From Planctomycetota bacterium (GTDB taxonomy: Bacteria; Planctomycetota; Planctomycetia; Pirellulales; Thermoguttaceae), in contig JAKPGL010000138.1 in the NCBI GenBank assembly GCA_029550925.1, positions 1 to 43,082 of the forward strand: a stretch of DNA of 43,082 nt, written 5' to 3'. A program made the position numbers and the translations under genes. Positions 23,060-31,549 of this stretch are shown piece by piece. Every line of letters starts with the position of its first letter. The stretch's first letter is position 1. A model generated the notes under the pieces. The model did not search any database. It was not told the DNA's origin and saw nothing but the letters and a program-made list of their open reading frames with translations.

Positions 23060-24277
23060 TTATTTCCAGAAGGGCAAGATTTTGCTTAAAGTGGAGGACT
23101 TTTTGGCGCCAGCGGTTTCTTGTTCGCCTTCGGAGGTTTTTTCAGGCGGAGTGGTCAAGACGGCGGCCAACTCGACGATCGCCTGGGTGATCGCCGCCTT
23201 GGGGGCCTGTTGGAGCAGGGGCACCCCGTTATTTCGAGCGGCGATCATCGTCCGGTAGTCGTTGGGCAGTTGCCAGAAAATCTCCTGGCCGATGGTCTCC
23301 TGGGCCTTTTTCAGGGTGATCTGGCCGCTGTCCCAGCCGACCCGATTGACCACTACTTTCACGCGATCCGCCAGGCCCTTGATCTGTTTCAGGGAGGTCA
23401 TCAGTCGAACCACGTTCCGCAAGCACGGCAAATCCAACTGGGTAACCAGCAGGATGTGGTTAGCCATTTCCAGGGCCGCCATATCGATCGGGCTGTAGGA
23501 TTTCGACAGGTCCAGGACCAGATGGGTGAAGGTGGCTTTTAGCAGGCCGATGACCCGTTGGAGGTCTTCTGGAGTGATCAAAGAAACGTCTTCTAACTGG
23601 ACCGGTCGAGGCAACAAGAATAGCCCGGACGAGTGTTTCGTCAGAGAGCGTTTCAGCAGGGAGAAATCGAGTCGGGAGATGTTTTGGGCTACGTCCACCA
23701 GGGTATATTCTGGTATGGTGTCCAAATAGACATCGGCGTCGCCCAGGCTCAGGTCCAGGTCCACCAGGACGACGGAGTTTTTCTTCTCGGCGGCCAGGGC
23801 GACGGCCAGGTTGACGGCCAAGCTGGTAACGCCGACGCCGCCGATGGCGCCGGCCACGGCGATCACCTGGCAAGGCCGAACCTTTTCTCCCTTGCCGAAG
23901 TGACGTTGGGTGATTCGGCCCAAGGCGGCCAGCAGGTCTTCGATCCGCAGCGGTTGGGTGAGGAACTCCTTGGCCCCGGCCCGCATGGTTTGCAGGATCA
24001 GATTTCCGTCATTGGAGGAACTGATGACCAAAAGGGCGCACTCGGGCGAGGACTGACTGACCCGGGCCACCAACTCCAAGCCCTTCTCCGGGTCCGCATC
24101 CAACGCCACCAGGCCGATGTCCGGATTGGTCTGCGCCACTACGTCGGCGAAGAATTCATACCGGGAGCACTCGGCTTCTAGCCAGATCATATCCATTCCC
24201 AACAACATCGCCTTCAAGGTTTCGCGGGTGGTGTCGTTGGGATCGACAAAGGCTAATCGTAGGACGCGACTCGTCAT
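23060..24277 (-). CDS. tadZ: TadZ/CpaE-like pilus localisation protein (receiver-like plus MinD-like domains)
   Basis: TadZ/CpaE places the Tad pilus machine at a site in the cell. The 405-residue protein has an N-terminal receiver-like domain (residues 5-125: FVDPND, then LVALDADPEKG and AGAKEFLTQP), in which the usual 'LTKP' lysine is replaced by Gln. A MinD-like ATPase domain follows. Its deviant Walker A is GAIGGVGVTSLAVNLA (143-158), where the usual Lys residues are Ile and Val; such loss occurs in TadZ proteins. Later motifs are VVLVDLDLSLGDADVYLD, HLVLDLSKSYSPI, VTQLDLPCLRNVVRLM and KVVVNRV. The C-terminus is Lys-rich and ends KILPFWK. No strong ribosome binding site is seen. It is the last gene of the Tad block; no tadA follows. 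Confidence 0.9.
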   Translation of the reverse strand: MTSRVLRLAFVDPNDTTRETLKAMLLGMDMIWLEAECSRYEFFADVVAQTNPDIGLVALDADPEKGLELVARVSQSSPECALLVISSSNDGNLILQTMRAGAKEFLTQPLRIEDLLAALGRITQRHFGKGEKVRPCQVIAVAGAIGGVGVTSLAVNLAVALAAEKKNSVVLVDLDLSLGDADVYLDTIPEYTLVDVAQNISRLDFSLLKRSLTKHSSGLFLLPRPVQLEDVSLITPEDLQRVIGLLKATFTHLVLDLSKSYSPIDMAALEMANHILLVTQLDLPCLRNVVRLMTSLKQIKGLADRVKVVVNRVGWDSGQITLKKAQETIGQEIFWQLPNDYRTMIAARNNGVPLLQQAPKAAITQAIVELAAVLTTPPEKTSEGEQETAGAKKSSTLSKILPFWK

Positions 24278-24424
24278 TGCAGTAGGTCGTTAAGGAGTTA
24301 TCGGTCTCTGCGCATCCGGCGTCCACCGATGGATTTGGTGCTCCCCAAGGAGCTTTTCTCGGAAGACAGAGGGATGTGGGCAAACAAGTACGTAAATATC
24401 TTATCCTCCAAGATGGAAATCGGG

Positions 24425-26182
24425 TTATTTTAACTTTTCATATCCGATGGGGCCCATGAAGCCCTGCAAACTGGCAGTGCCGCCGGTCCCGGAAGAGGAA
24501 GCATTCGCGGTTGGAGCCGGTCCAGAAACCCTGGTCGAACTACCTCCTCTGTTCCCGACGGTGCGGGGGACGCCGGTGCGACTGGTTTTGGCCGCAATAG
24601 CGGCGTCCGGCGAAGAGGGCTGTGATCTTATCAAAGTCGGCGCGGCGGGAGGCGGTTTTGGCGTGGACGGTTCCTCCCCGACCGTATTGATCTGGGGGTC
24701 CATACACGCCGAGGCGGCGCCGCCCGTCTCGATCTTGCCGCGCAGAAACAGTTCCCAGTCGGTGGGGCGGCAGGAGTTCATACCCGGGCCTTGGCAAGGA
24801 ACTTCGCTGGGATCCATCGCTTCGACCAACTCCGGCGTAACCAGGATGAGCAATTCGATTTCGTTGTTGGTCTCTTCCACTTTGCGGAACATCGCGCCGA
24901 TATACGGCAGTTCCATCACGCCGGGGATGCCGCGTCGCTGGGCCTCCACCCGGGTTTGCACCAGTCCCGCGATAGCCAAGGTCTGACCAGCCATCAATTC
25001 CACGCCGGTATCGACCTCCCGGACCCGAAGTCCCGGCACCGTAAGCGAATCCACCGTGACGCTTCGGGTATTGTCGATTTCGCTTACGCGGGGTTTGACT
25101 TCCAAACGGATGCGGCCGCCGCCCAGCACAATCGGCACAAAATCGACCTGGGTGCCGAACTTTTTGTACTCGATCGAGACCGTGCCTAGGCTTTCCGGCA
25201 CCAGGATAGGAAACTCGCCGCCTACATTGAAGAAGGCGGGCCGACCGCTGACGGTAACCAAGGTCGGCTCGGCCAGGATTTTCATCAGGTTGTCTTTGCG
25301 GAGGGCGTCCATCACGCCGAAAAATGCGCTATTGCCGTCCACCACGCGAAACATAAACGTAGGGTCTCCGCTGGTTACCGCCGAGGGGGCGACGCCGCCT
25401 CCGACGCCCTCTAATCCCGAAAGCAGCCCGCTGGCGCTGGAAACGATCGTATGACTGTTGATCACCTGCGCCCAATCGAACCCCAATTGACGCAGCTTCG
25501 TCCGGGAGACCTCCATCACCTTGACGTGCAACAGCACCTGCTGCACCCCGCCGACAGTGATGTTAGAAATCACCTTGGGATAGAATTCCTGGGCGATTTC
25601 GATAATTCGGCTCACATCCTCCGGTTTATCGACGTAGCCGCTCAGCAGCACGCCGTTGGAAATAGGCGCCGCCTTGATGCTGGCTTTGGGAAACTGGGTC
25701 CTGAGGATCAGCGTCAATTCTTCGGCGTTGCCGTAAATGACAACGTCGATGGAGTAAATACGTTGATTTTCATCCCAGAGATTCACCTGGGTCACGCCCG
25801 GCTTTTTGGCGTGGAGTTGGATCTGGTTGGGCGAAAGGGCCGTCAGCTCCAATAGGTCCGGATTATTGACCTGGGCCTGCGGAATTTTTTTCTCTAGGGT
25901 GAGTATCCGGCTTGTATTGGCCACCATTTCCAAACGTTCGGAAGGATTTTCGATCTTCCGGATCACAGGCGAAGAGGACGGCCCCACGGACTCGGTCTGT
26001 TCGGCCCGGAGGGTTCTTTCCCGGCCAAGAAAGTTTTCCCATCCTATCAAGCCCAAGACTCCCAGGGCGCACAGAAAGCCCCCTATCCGGGGAACGATTC
26101 GGAGGACATTACGTCTCTTCTGGGCCGACCTACGGAAAAGAGGACCGCATATCTTGCCGGCGGAAAAGCGTAGCTTACACAT
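24425..26182 (-). CDS. cpaC: Tad pilus secretin CpaC/RcpA
   Basis: The secretin forms the outer-membrane channel through which the Flp pilus is extruded. The 585-residue protein starts with a basic leader and one hydrophobic segment (IGGFLCALGVLGLIGW). It then has the N-terminal pilus-secretin domain (RILTLEKKIPQAQVNNPDLL, with HAKKPGVTQVNLWD), a BON-like segment (GNAEELTLILRTQFPKASIK) and the secretin core (ILAEPTLVTVSGRPAFFNVG, GEFPILVPESLGTVSIEYKK, GVELMAGQTLAIAGLVQ, PYIGAMFRKVEETNNEIELL). The last 130 residues are a Pro/Ser/Thr-rich tail. Start ATG 26182 has AAGGAAG upstream. It is followed by tadZ after 147 bases and preceded by cpaB after 139 bases. Confidence 0.94.
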   Translation of the reverse strand: MCKLRFSAGKICGPLFRRSAQKRRNVLRIVPRIGGFLCALGVLGLIGWENFLGRERTLRAEQTESVGPSSSPVIRKIENPSERLEMVANTSRILTLEKKIPQAQVNNPDLLELTALSPNQIQLHAKKPGVTQVNLWDENQRIYSIDVVIYGNAEELTLILRTQFPKASIKAAPISNGVLLSGYVDKPEDVSRIIEIAQEFYPKVISNITVGGVQQVLLHVKVMEVSRTKLRQLGFDWAQVINSHTIVSSASGLLSGLEGVGGGVAPSAVTSGDPTFMFRVVDGNSAFFGVMDALRKDNLMKILAEPTLVTVSGRPAFFNVGGEFPILVPESLGTVSIEYKKFGTQVDFVPIVLGGGRIRLEVKPRVSEIDNTRSVTVDSLTVPGLRVREVDTGVELMAGQTLAIAGLVQTRVEAQRRGIPGVMELPYIGAMFRKVEETNNEIELLILVTPELVEAMDPSEVPCQGPGMNSCRPTDWELFLRGKIETGGAASACMDPQINTVGEEPSTPKPPPAAPTLIRSQPSSPDAAIAAKTSRTGVPRTVGNRGGSSTRVSGPAPTANASSSGTGGTASLQGFMGPIGYEKLK

Positions 26183-26321
26183 GGTTGGCTTCCTTGCAGA
26201 AAATGTTCACTCGAAACAGACGGCCTCCGTGACATTGAGGAAAAAGCGGCGCTTTTGAAATCGCCTTTCCGAGAAGATGTCTCCTTGAACAAAAACGCCA
26301 GTTGGGGAATTTTTTTAAGGT

Positions 26322-27680
26322 TCAACTTTCATCCGAAGGCGGCGGCAGGACCAGGTTCGGAGGGGCGTCTTCTCCCGAAGGTTCTGACTTCTCCGGTCGA
26401 TGGTCGGAAAATCGCGTCGCCGTTCCGACCGGCTGGGCTTTCGTCTCTCCCGGCGCATGGAGTAGATCGGCGGGATCCGCTCTGCCGGGGATTTCGGGAA
26501 GTCCGTTACCGCCTGGCAGCACGCCCGACGGGTGTCCGGGAGCAGGTTGTCCCGACGGAGGCGGCCCCTTTTGGGCATCGGTCTTCGGGCCAGGCCCTAA
26601 CACCCCGGAACCCACTCGCCCGGCTGCCCCGGAACTTTTCCCGCTGGAAGAGGTTTCCGGAGGCGGGCCGTACACGGTGCTGCTGGCCACACCCCAGCCT
26701 CGCTGCGACTTTTCCAGAACCACATCTTCTACCTGCGCCGCCTTCAAAAGCCGCACCGACCATTGTTCCGCTTGGGGTTTCGTCGGCGTCGAAGGCGACT
26801 GCCCTCCTGCTGCCGACAGAGAAACCGTGGAAGGGTCGGCCTTTTCGCGGCTTCTCAAAAACTCCTTAAACCGCTCCATCAGAAGGTCTCTGTCCTCCGA
26901 CGAGGAAGCGGAATCTTTGACTAATGTTTCTTTTTCCCGGTCGGTCTTTTCCGAGAGGTCCAAAACGTCTCGCAACCGGACGGGTTTGACCCGCGCCTGG
27001 TCCTGTTCCTCGGGGCTTCGCATGACCAATTGGATTTTGCCCGCCTCGGAAGCCACCAGGATCATCTGCGCCTGCTCCGGGGTAACCAACAGGCTGACCG
27101 TCTTCGCCTGGATGGATTTTTCTTCCTGGGCCACCCCTTGGACATGAAATTGGTCGTTGACAGCAAAGACTTTTATATCCTGGAGGAAGGTTTGAGTTAC
27201 CGGTTCCTGAATCCCTTTGTTGGGGTCTGGCCGCAGCACGACCGCCACGTCCACGCGATCTCCGGGCAGGATCAGGCCGCTGCCGCTGGAAACCTGATCC
27301 ACTTTGACCGTTACGACCCGAAGCCCCTTGGGGATCATGACCGTGGGGCCGTGTTCGTTGGCGTTTTTGTCGAAGATTTTCTTTTCTAACAGAGGCTCCC
27401 CAGGATAGATGGGGGTCTTTGTGCGTCGGCCTTCCACCGCTTCAATCTGGCTGACGGCCCCTTCCGGAACCCGATCTTTCGGCCAAGGCTCCAATTTGAC
27501 ATGCTGCGCGCTTAAGGGGGTCCAAGCCGGGATGGTCTCTTTGGCCACCAAAATGGGGACCGTCTCCCCCATTGGGACTGGCTGCTGGGCCTGCTTCGAG
27601 ATTACCTGAGTAATCCCGATGGCAGCCACCAGCCCGCAGGCCAAGGCCAAAAGAAGCAAAATCAACGATTTTGGTTGCAT
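26322..27680 (-). CDS. cpaB: Flp pilus assembly protein CpaB/RcpC
   Basis: CpaB is a periplasmic SAF-domain protein of the Tad system that is needed for pilus assembly. The 452-residue protein has an N-terminal membrane anchor (SLILLLLALACGLVAAIG), then the SAF-type pattern (VPILVAKETIPAWTPLSAQHV, RVVTVKVDQVSSGSGLILPGDRVDVAVVL) and TVSLLVTPEQAQMILVASEAGKIQLVMR. The normal length is 250-300; here about 160 C-terminal residues are a Gly/Pro/Ser-rich extension. GAGGA lies 8 bases before ATG 27680, which is preferred over ATG 27686. It lies between tadE and cpaC on the same strand. Confidence 0.93.
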   Translation of the reverse strand: MQPKSLILLLLALACGLVAAIGITQVISKQAQQPVPMGETVPILVAKETIPAWTPLSAQHVKLEPWPKDRVPEGAVSQIEAVEGRRTKTPIYPGEPLLEKKIFDKNANEHGPTVMIPKGLRVVTVKVDQVSSGSGLILPGDRVDVAVVLRPDPNKGIQEPVTQTFLQDIKVFAVNDQFHVQGVAQEEKSIQAKTVSLLVTPEQAQMILVASEAGKIQLVMRSPEEQDQARVKPVRLRDVLDLSEKTDREKETLVKDSASSSEDRDLLMERFKEFLRSREKADPSTVSLSAAGGQSPSTPTKPQAEQWSVRLLKAAQVEDVVLEKSQRGWGVASSTVYGPPPETSSSGKSSGAAGRVGSGVLGPGPKTDAQKGPPPSGQPAPGHPSGVLPGGNGLPEIPGRADPADLLHAPGETKAQPVGTATRFSDHRPEKSEPSGEDAPPNLVLPPPSDES

Positions 27681-27770
27681 GCCCATTATCCTCGAGGACT
27701 TTTTTCTTTGCGTCCGTCGGTCCCCTGGGAGGGGCCCCGGGTTGACAGTCTCTTATCTCTTATGGGAATC

Positions 27771-28277
27771 CTATTGGACGGTCTCTCGTCGCATCGCAGT
27801 CGTCGATTGCAAGACCTTCCCGCCTAAAAAGATTGGCGTTGGAAGCCAGCTAACTTCATAAAAAGGCACAGAAACGGTAACACTGACAGGTTCGCCATAA
27901 GCGGCAGAACTAGGAGGGTTCGGGCTGACCGTTACAGTCGCACCATCAATACCACTGCCAGCCAAGTATTCTTGGACGGCGGTGGTAATCTCTGAGGTGG
28001 TGGCTTTATCCAGGACGGCCCTTCGAGCACCCTCTCGAGAGGCGTTCGTCAAAATCTGTTGGACCATGAGCATCCGGCCGAATTCGATCATTCCTAGAAC
28101 TAGGAGGAAAAACAGCGGGGCGACCACGGCAAATTCCACCACAGCCGCTCCTCCTCGATTCTTTCGGCACAATCGGCAAAGTTTCTCCAATTGGAATTGT
28201 TTCACCGCGGACGAAGGCTCGACACTGTTCCTTTTCCCTGAAAGGATGGGCAATCTACACAAGTTGGCTAATCTCAT
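27771..28277 (-). CDS. tadE: TadE-like pseudopilin
   Basis: TadE proteins are minor pseudopilins of the Tad system. The 168-residue protein has a long basic leader, then the family motif GGAAVVEFAVVAPLFFLLVLGMIEFGRM that marks the prepilin-peptidase recognition region and membrane helix (about residues 42-69). Then come the conserved ILTNASREGARRAVLD and a small beta-rich C-terminus. It lies 33 bases downstream of tadV and 90 bases upstream of cpaB, so the genes are probably co-transcribed. The start is less certain because a leader of 41 residues is long for this family. Confidence 0.9.
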   Translation of the reverse strand: MRLANLCRLPILSGKRNSVEPSSAVKQFQLEKLCRLCRKNRGGAAVVEFAVVAPLFFLLVLGMIEFGRMLMVQQILTNASREGARRAVLDKATTSEITTAVQEYLAGSGIDGATVTVSPNPPSSAAYGEPVSVTVSVPFYEVSWLPTPIFLGGKVLQSTTAMRRETVQ

Positions 28278-28310
28278 AGCTGTACCCCTAACCTTTAGGA
28301 AACAGACATC

Positions 28311-28883
28311 TTACAGAAGCATTCCCGAATAAAGAAAATAAGCAATCGTCCCCAAAGCAATCGGGATTCCATAAGGCAAAAGGAGCATCTGCGGTTTTCG
28401 TTCCGCGGCCCGGGCCGCCAATTCCTCGGGATTGCGAATGGTCAGAATCTCTTGCACAATGGCCACAAACTGCTGTTGGTGTCGCTTCCAGGCGCCTCGA
28501 TAAAGGACCATTCCGATAGCCAGCCCGGCCCCCACAATAGCGGAGACCACAAAGGCCCACAGGGTATCGGTCATCCCCAACCAGGCCCCAACCCCGGCCA
28601 GCAGCTTCACATCGCCGGCGCCCATCCCGCCGATGGCATACGCCGGCAGCAATAGGCCCAGTCCGACGGCGGTCCCCTGCAAACTGGCCCACAATCCCGG
28701 CCAGCCAAACAATGCCCAGCTACACCCCCACGCCGAAAACACCAACGGAACAGTGAGCCAATTGGGCACTTTTAACTTCCATCCATCAATGGCCGCGGCT
28801 ACCACTAACACCACGGTCAAAAACCAACTGACCACCATGATCAGCGTCCCTTGAGCCGACGGATCCGAAACAGCGCCTAACAT
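28311..28883 (-). CDS. tadV: Prepilin peptidase TadV/CpaA
   Basis: This inner-membrane aspartic protease cleaves the leader of the Flp pilin and the TadE-like pseudopilins. The 190-residue protein has at least six hydrophobic segments. The two catalytic aspartates are visible: D33 in AAIDGWKLKVPNWLT and D91 in GMGAGDVKLLAGVGAWLG, the GxGD motif of the family. The upstream gap to the 37-residue peptide is 119 bases. Positioning next to the pilin and the pseudopilin is typical of tad loci. Confidence 0.94.
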   Translation of the reverse strand: MLGAVSDPSAQGTLIMVVSWFLTVVLVVAAAIDGWKLKVPNWLTVPLVFSAWGCSWALFGWPGLWASLQGTAVGLGLLLPAYAIGGMGAGDVKLLAGVGAWLGMTDTLWAFVVSAIVGAGLAIGMVLYRGAWKRHQQQFVAIVQEILTIRNPEELAARAAERKPQMLLLPYGIPIALGTIAYFLYSGMLL

Positions 28884-29002
28884 ACGTCAATCGTTCCTCC
28901 TAAAGAGACGGATTTTTTGTATATCATAGACCAATTGTTGACTGCCTATCTGTTTGAACTGTTTATCTGTTTTAGTCGTCCCACACCGACGAACAGGCTG
29001 TG

Positions 29003-29116
29003 TTACGCACTTCGGGCCGACAGGAGCAGGGTCCAGAAGGCCGCCGTGAAGCTAACCAAATAGATCAGCAATTGGGCGGCCCCTTGGATCATTTCGGGTG
29101 TACAGACCGGAAGCAT
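29003..29116 (-). CDS. Small single-helix membrane peptide (37 residues) in the Tad locus
   Basis: ATG 29116 opens a 38-codon frame ending at TAA 29003-29005. It has a good ribosome binding site, AGGAGA, with 7 bases to the start codon. The encoded peptide begins MLPVCTPEMIQGAAQ, followed by a hydrophobic helix (LLIYLVSFTAAFWTLLL) and the tail SARSA. It lies between the flp terminator region and tadV on the same strand. Too short for usual gene callers. It may be a regulator, an accessory membrane protein or a short pseudopilin-like peptide; no family is recognised. The combination of site, start, hydrophobic helix and location supports a real gene, but translation is not proven. Confidence 0.6.
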   Translation of the reverse strand: MLPVCTPEMIQGAAQLLIYLVSFTAAFWTLLLSARSA

Positions 29117-29165
29117 GGCGCAGTCTCCTGCCGGGCGAGGCTTCTCCCTTTATCAAGTCTAGGTT

Positions 29166-29183
29166 AAAAAAAGCCCACCGGGC
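29166..29183 (-). terminator. Short GC stem with T7 tract
   Basis: On the minus strand GCCC-GGT-GGGC is followed by seven T (plus-strand coordinates 29166-29183). The stem has only 4 bp, so it is weak; together with the terminator at 29301-29338 it may add to separation of flp from downstream genes. Confidence 0.4.
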
Positions 29184-29300
29184 GGTTGAGGACATTTCGT
29201 TTGTCCACCCCTACTTACGGGGGAGTGGAGGACGGAGCGTACGGAGAGGCTGTTCTGCAGGCCCACTCGCCTTCCCGCCGGTCGGCGTCCGTATTCCAAT

Positions 29301-29338
29301 AAAAAACCCCTCTGCACCGGCAATGCGGGGCAGAGGGG
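29301..29338 (-). terminator. Rho-independent terminator after flp
   Basis: On the minus strand the stem CCCCTCTGC / GCAGAGGGG (plus-strand arms 29307-29315 and 29330-29338), with a 14-base loop, is followed by TTTTTT (29301-29306). This is a textbook intrinsic terminator. It lies 78 bases after the flp stop, so a separate short pilin transcript is expected. Confidence 0.85.
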
Positions 29339-29356
29339 CCAAAGGCTTCCGGCCGG

Positions 29357-29390
29357 GTCCCATCTAGCCCGGGAAGGGCTAGGATGGGAC
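29357..29390 (-). other. Long hairpin in the flp 3' region
   Basis: GTCCCAT-CT-AGCCC (from 29357) pairs with GGGCT-AGG-ATGGGAC (to 29390) with a single bulge, giving about 13 bp. It lies directly between the flp stop and the intrinsic terminator, where it could stabilise the pilin mRNA's 3' end. Confidence 0.5.
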
Positions 29391-29415
29391 AAGGAGGGCG
29401 CCGTTTCTGCAGCGA

Positions 29416-29598
29416 TTAGCCGCCCGACGGCAGCGTGTCCGCGATGTTCTGGAACGTCGAGCTGGCGTTGGTACCGACAGCCTGAATGGCCGTCAAGCAC
29501 ACAATGATAATCAAGGCCAGCATCACGGCGTATTCCACCGCAGTCGGGCCGTCTTCACTGGCGAGGAAACGACGCACTTTCTGAGCGAGCCACTTCAT
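29416..29598 (-). CDS. flp: Flp-family type IVb pilin
   Basis: Flp is the major subunit of the Tad pilus. The 60-residue prepilin has a basic leader and the cleavage motif G17-P18 with E22 at +5 and Y23 (DGPTAVEYAVMLALIIIVC), then a hydrophobic helix and a small C-terminal part ending in LPSGG. AGGAGG lies 8 bases upstream of ATG 29598. An intrinsic terminator and a long hairpin follow the gene, which suggests that it is expressed at its own, probably high, level. The 400-base region upstream is shared with the divergent Gfo/Idh/MocA gene. Confidence 0.95.
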   Translation of the reverse strand: MKWLAQKVRRFLASEDGPTAVEYAVMLALIIIVCLTAIQAVGTNASSTFQNIADTLPSGG

Positions 29599-30021
29599 AG
29601 GAGTTCCTCCTCATAAGATTGGACAGCCCCGGCGACGCATCTGCGTCAACTCGAGACCTGCCGGAAACAGAACACACACACGAAAAGTCGTAAGACAAGC
29701 AATCTGCCGGGCTACAGGCCCTAGCCGAGGCGGCCACTTTCCGCCTCTATTAGACAGCCTAGGTCATATTCTCAAAAAGTCAAATTCAAACGCTGTCGGT
29801 GGTTTTATGAGGGCAAAATGGCCCATTTCGGGGGCTTGCCTCTTGAAGACGATTATTCCGGGTATATCGTTCCATATCGGTTTGGGGTAAGATAAAAAAC
29901 GTCCTGCCTGGCATTGCTCTGTTTTGGCGGCGCAATGCGCCTAACAAAATCGCCTTCCTGGAATTTCCTCCGGAAGCCTTCCTCTGGATTTCCTTCCCAA
30001 GCGTTTTCAAGGAACGTGAAC
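29599..30021. other. Divergent intergenic region between flp and the Gfo/Idh/MocA gene
   Basis: This 423-base region should hold the flp promoter and that of the divergent gene. GAGGCGG (29727-29733) and CCGCCTC (29741-29747) form a perfect 7-bp hairpin with a 7-base loop, which would be in the flp 5' leader or an operator. TTGACT occurs on the minus strand near 29780 but without a good -10 at 16-18 bases. The frame open at 29914 on the plus strand is not the real start of the downstream gene. Confidence 0.45.
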
Positions 30022-31419
30022 ATGAAGCCATGCACCAGCAAACCGGACAGCATTCGGAAGCCCGATTGTATTTCCCGCTCCACTCGGCGGCGGTTTTTGC
30101 AATCCACCAGCGTCCTGCTGACGGCGCCCTGGTTTGTCCCCGGACGGGTCCTGGGAGCGGAACAAAATACCTCTCCTCCTAGCGAGCGGATCACCGTGGG
30201 AATGATCGGCCTGGGCGCCATGGGCCGGGGACATCTGCACTATATGTTGCAGCTTCCCCAGGTCCAAGTCTTGGCCGTCTGCGATGTCGATCGTTGGCGG
30301 CGGGAGGATGCCCAGCGTATGGCGGCGGAGGCCTATGCGGCCAAACAGCCCTCCGGGACCTACCGGGGCTGCGCCGCCTATAACGATCTGCGAGAGCTAT
30401 TGGCCCGGCCCGACATCGATGCGGTGATGATTGCCACGGGCGACCGCTGGCACGCCCTGGCTACGGTGCTGGCCGGCAAGGCCGGTAAAGATATCTACTG
30501 CGAAAAGCCCTGTTCGCTCACCATCCATGAGGCCCGGGTGATGATCGACATGGTGCGACGGTATGGTCGGGTCTTCCAGGGTGGACTCCAACAACGGAGC
30601 ACGCCGGAATTTGTGCGAGCCTGCCGATTGGTCCAGCAAGGGGCGCTGGGGAAGGTCCGGGCCGTCTATGTGAACTTTCCCGGTACGAGCGAAGAGGTCA
30701 ATCTGCCGCCGGAGCCAGTGCCGGACGGCCTGGATTGGGACTTGTGGTTAGGCCCGGCGCCGTGGCGGCCATATCATCATCGGTTTCATCCCTACGGTCG
30801 TCCGCCCCATGTGGTGCCTTGGCATTTTTGCCGAGATTTCGGCGGCGGCAATCTTACCAGCAACACCGTTCACGCTTTCGATGTGGTGCAGTGGGCCTTG
30901 GGGATGGACCATTCGGGACCAGTAGAAATCGTTCCGCCGGAGACCGGGCAAGTTGCTGTGTTGACTTATAAGTACGCCAACGGCGTCGTGCTTCAGGTGG
31001 TTCCTGGCCGATTGAACCCGGCGGTGCAGGAGATACCGCCCGGCTGGGATCCGCAAACAGTCATCCAGCCATTCGGCGCGCTCTACGTCGGAGAACGGGG
31101 CTGGATTCATGTAGGCCGAGAAGGCTATCTAGCAGCCCATCCGGCGGAAATCCTTCAACAACCTACTGAAAAACCAGGAGCAGACCGTCCCCTGTATAAT
31201 CATCATTTAGATTGGTTGGCGGCGATCCGCTCGCGCACCGACCCGGCCAGCAACGTGGAATCGGCCTGCCGATCGACCATGGTTTCCCACCTAGGCTGCA
31301 TTGCCCATTGGATGGGTCGGGCGCTCCGTTGGGACCCAGAGCGGGAAGAATTCCTGGACGACCATCAGGCCAACCTGCTCCGAAGCCGACCCATGCGCGA
31401 ACCCTGGCGACTGGAATGA
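30022..31419 (+). CDS. Gfo/Idh/MocA family oxidoreductase, Tat-exported
   Basis: The protein has 465 residues from ATG 30022, with AAGGA about 8 bases upstream; the frame is open from 29914 but there is no better start. The leader has twin arginines (STRRRFLQSTSVLLTAPW), so it is probably exported folded. The Rossmann motif is VGMIGLGAMGRGHL followed by VLAVCDVDRWRRED. The family's EKP motif appears in YCEKPCSLTIHEARVMIDMV, and the C-terminal part has LWLGPAPWRPYHHRFHPYG, WHFCRDFGGGNLTSNTVHAFDVVQWALG and HLDWLAAIRSRTDPASNVES. These match the large planctomycete group of sugar-type dehydrogenases. The sugar substrate is unknown. It does not belong to the tad genes it faces. Confidence 0.93.
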   Translation: MKPCTSKPDSIRKPDCISRSTRRRFLQSTSVLLTAPWFVPGRVLGAEQNTSPPSERITVGMIGLGAMGRGHLHYMLQLPQVQVLAVCDVDRWRREDAQRMAAEAYAAKQPSGTYRGCAAYNDLRELLARPDIDAVMIATGDRWHALATVLAGKAGKDIYCEKPCSLTIHEARVMIDMVRRYGRVFQGGLQQRSTPEFVRACRLVQQGALGKVRAVYVNFPGTSEEVNLPPEPVPDGLDWDLWLGPAPWRPYHHRFHPYGRPPHVVPWHFCRDFGGGNLTSNTVHAFDVVQWALGMDHSGPVEIVPPETGQVAVLTYKYANGVVLQVVPGRLNPAVQEIPPGWDPQTVIQPFGALYVGERGWIHVGREGYLAAHPAEILQQPTEKPGADRPLYNHHLDWLAAIRSRTDPASNVESACRSTMVSHLGCIAHWMGRALRWDPEREEFLDDHQANLLRSRPMREPWRLE

Positions 31420-31549
31420 ATCTTTCCTAGAGTATTTCTGGGGAACTTCTTTTCAACCGAAATAACCGTTCCATGTCGCCCAAAGGTTCTGCCCCTCGCC
31501 AAGAGGACGTTCTCGGAAACAAACGGACGGGGCTTCTTTATGTACTCTA

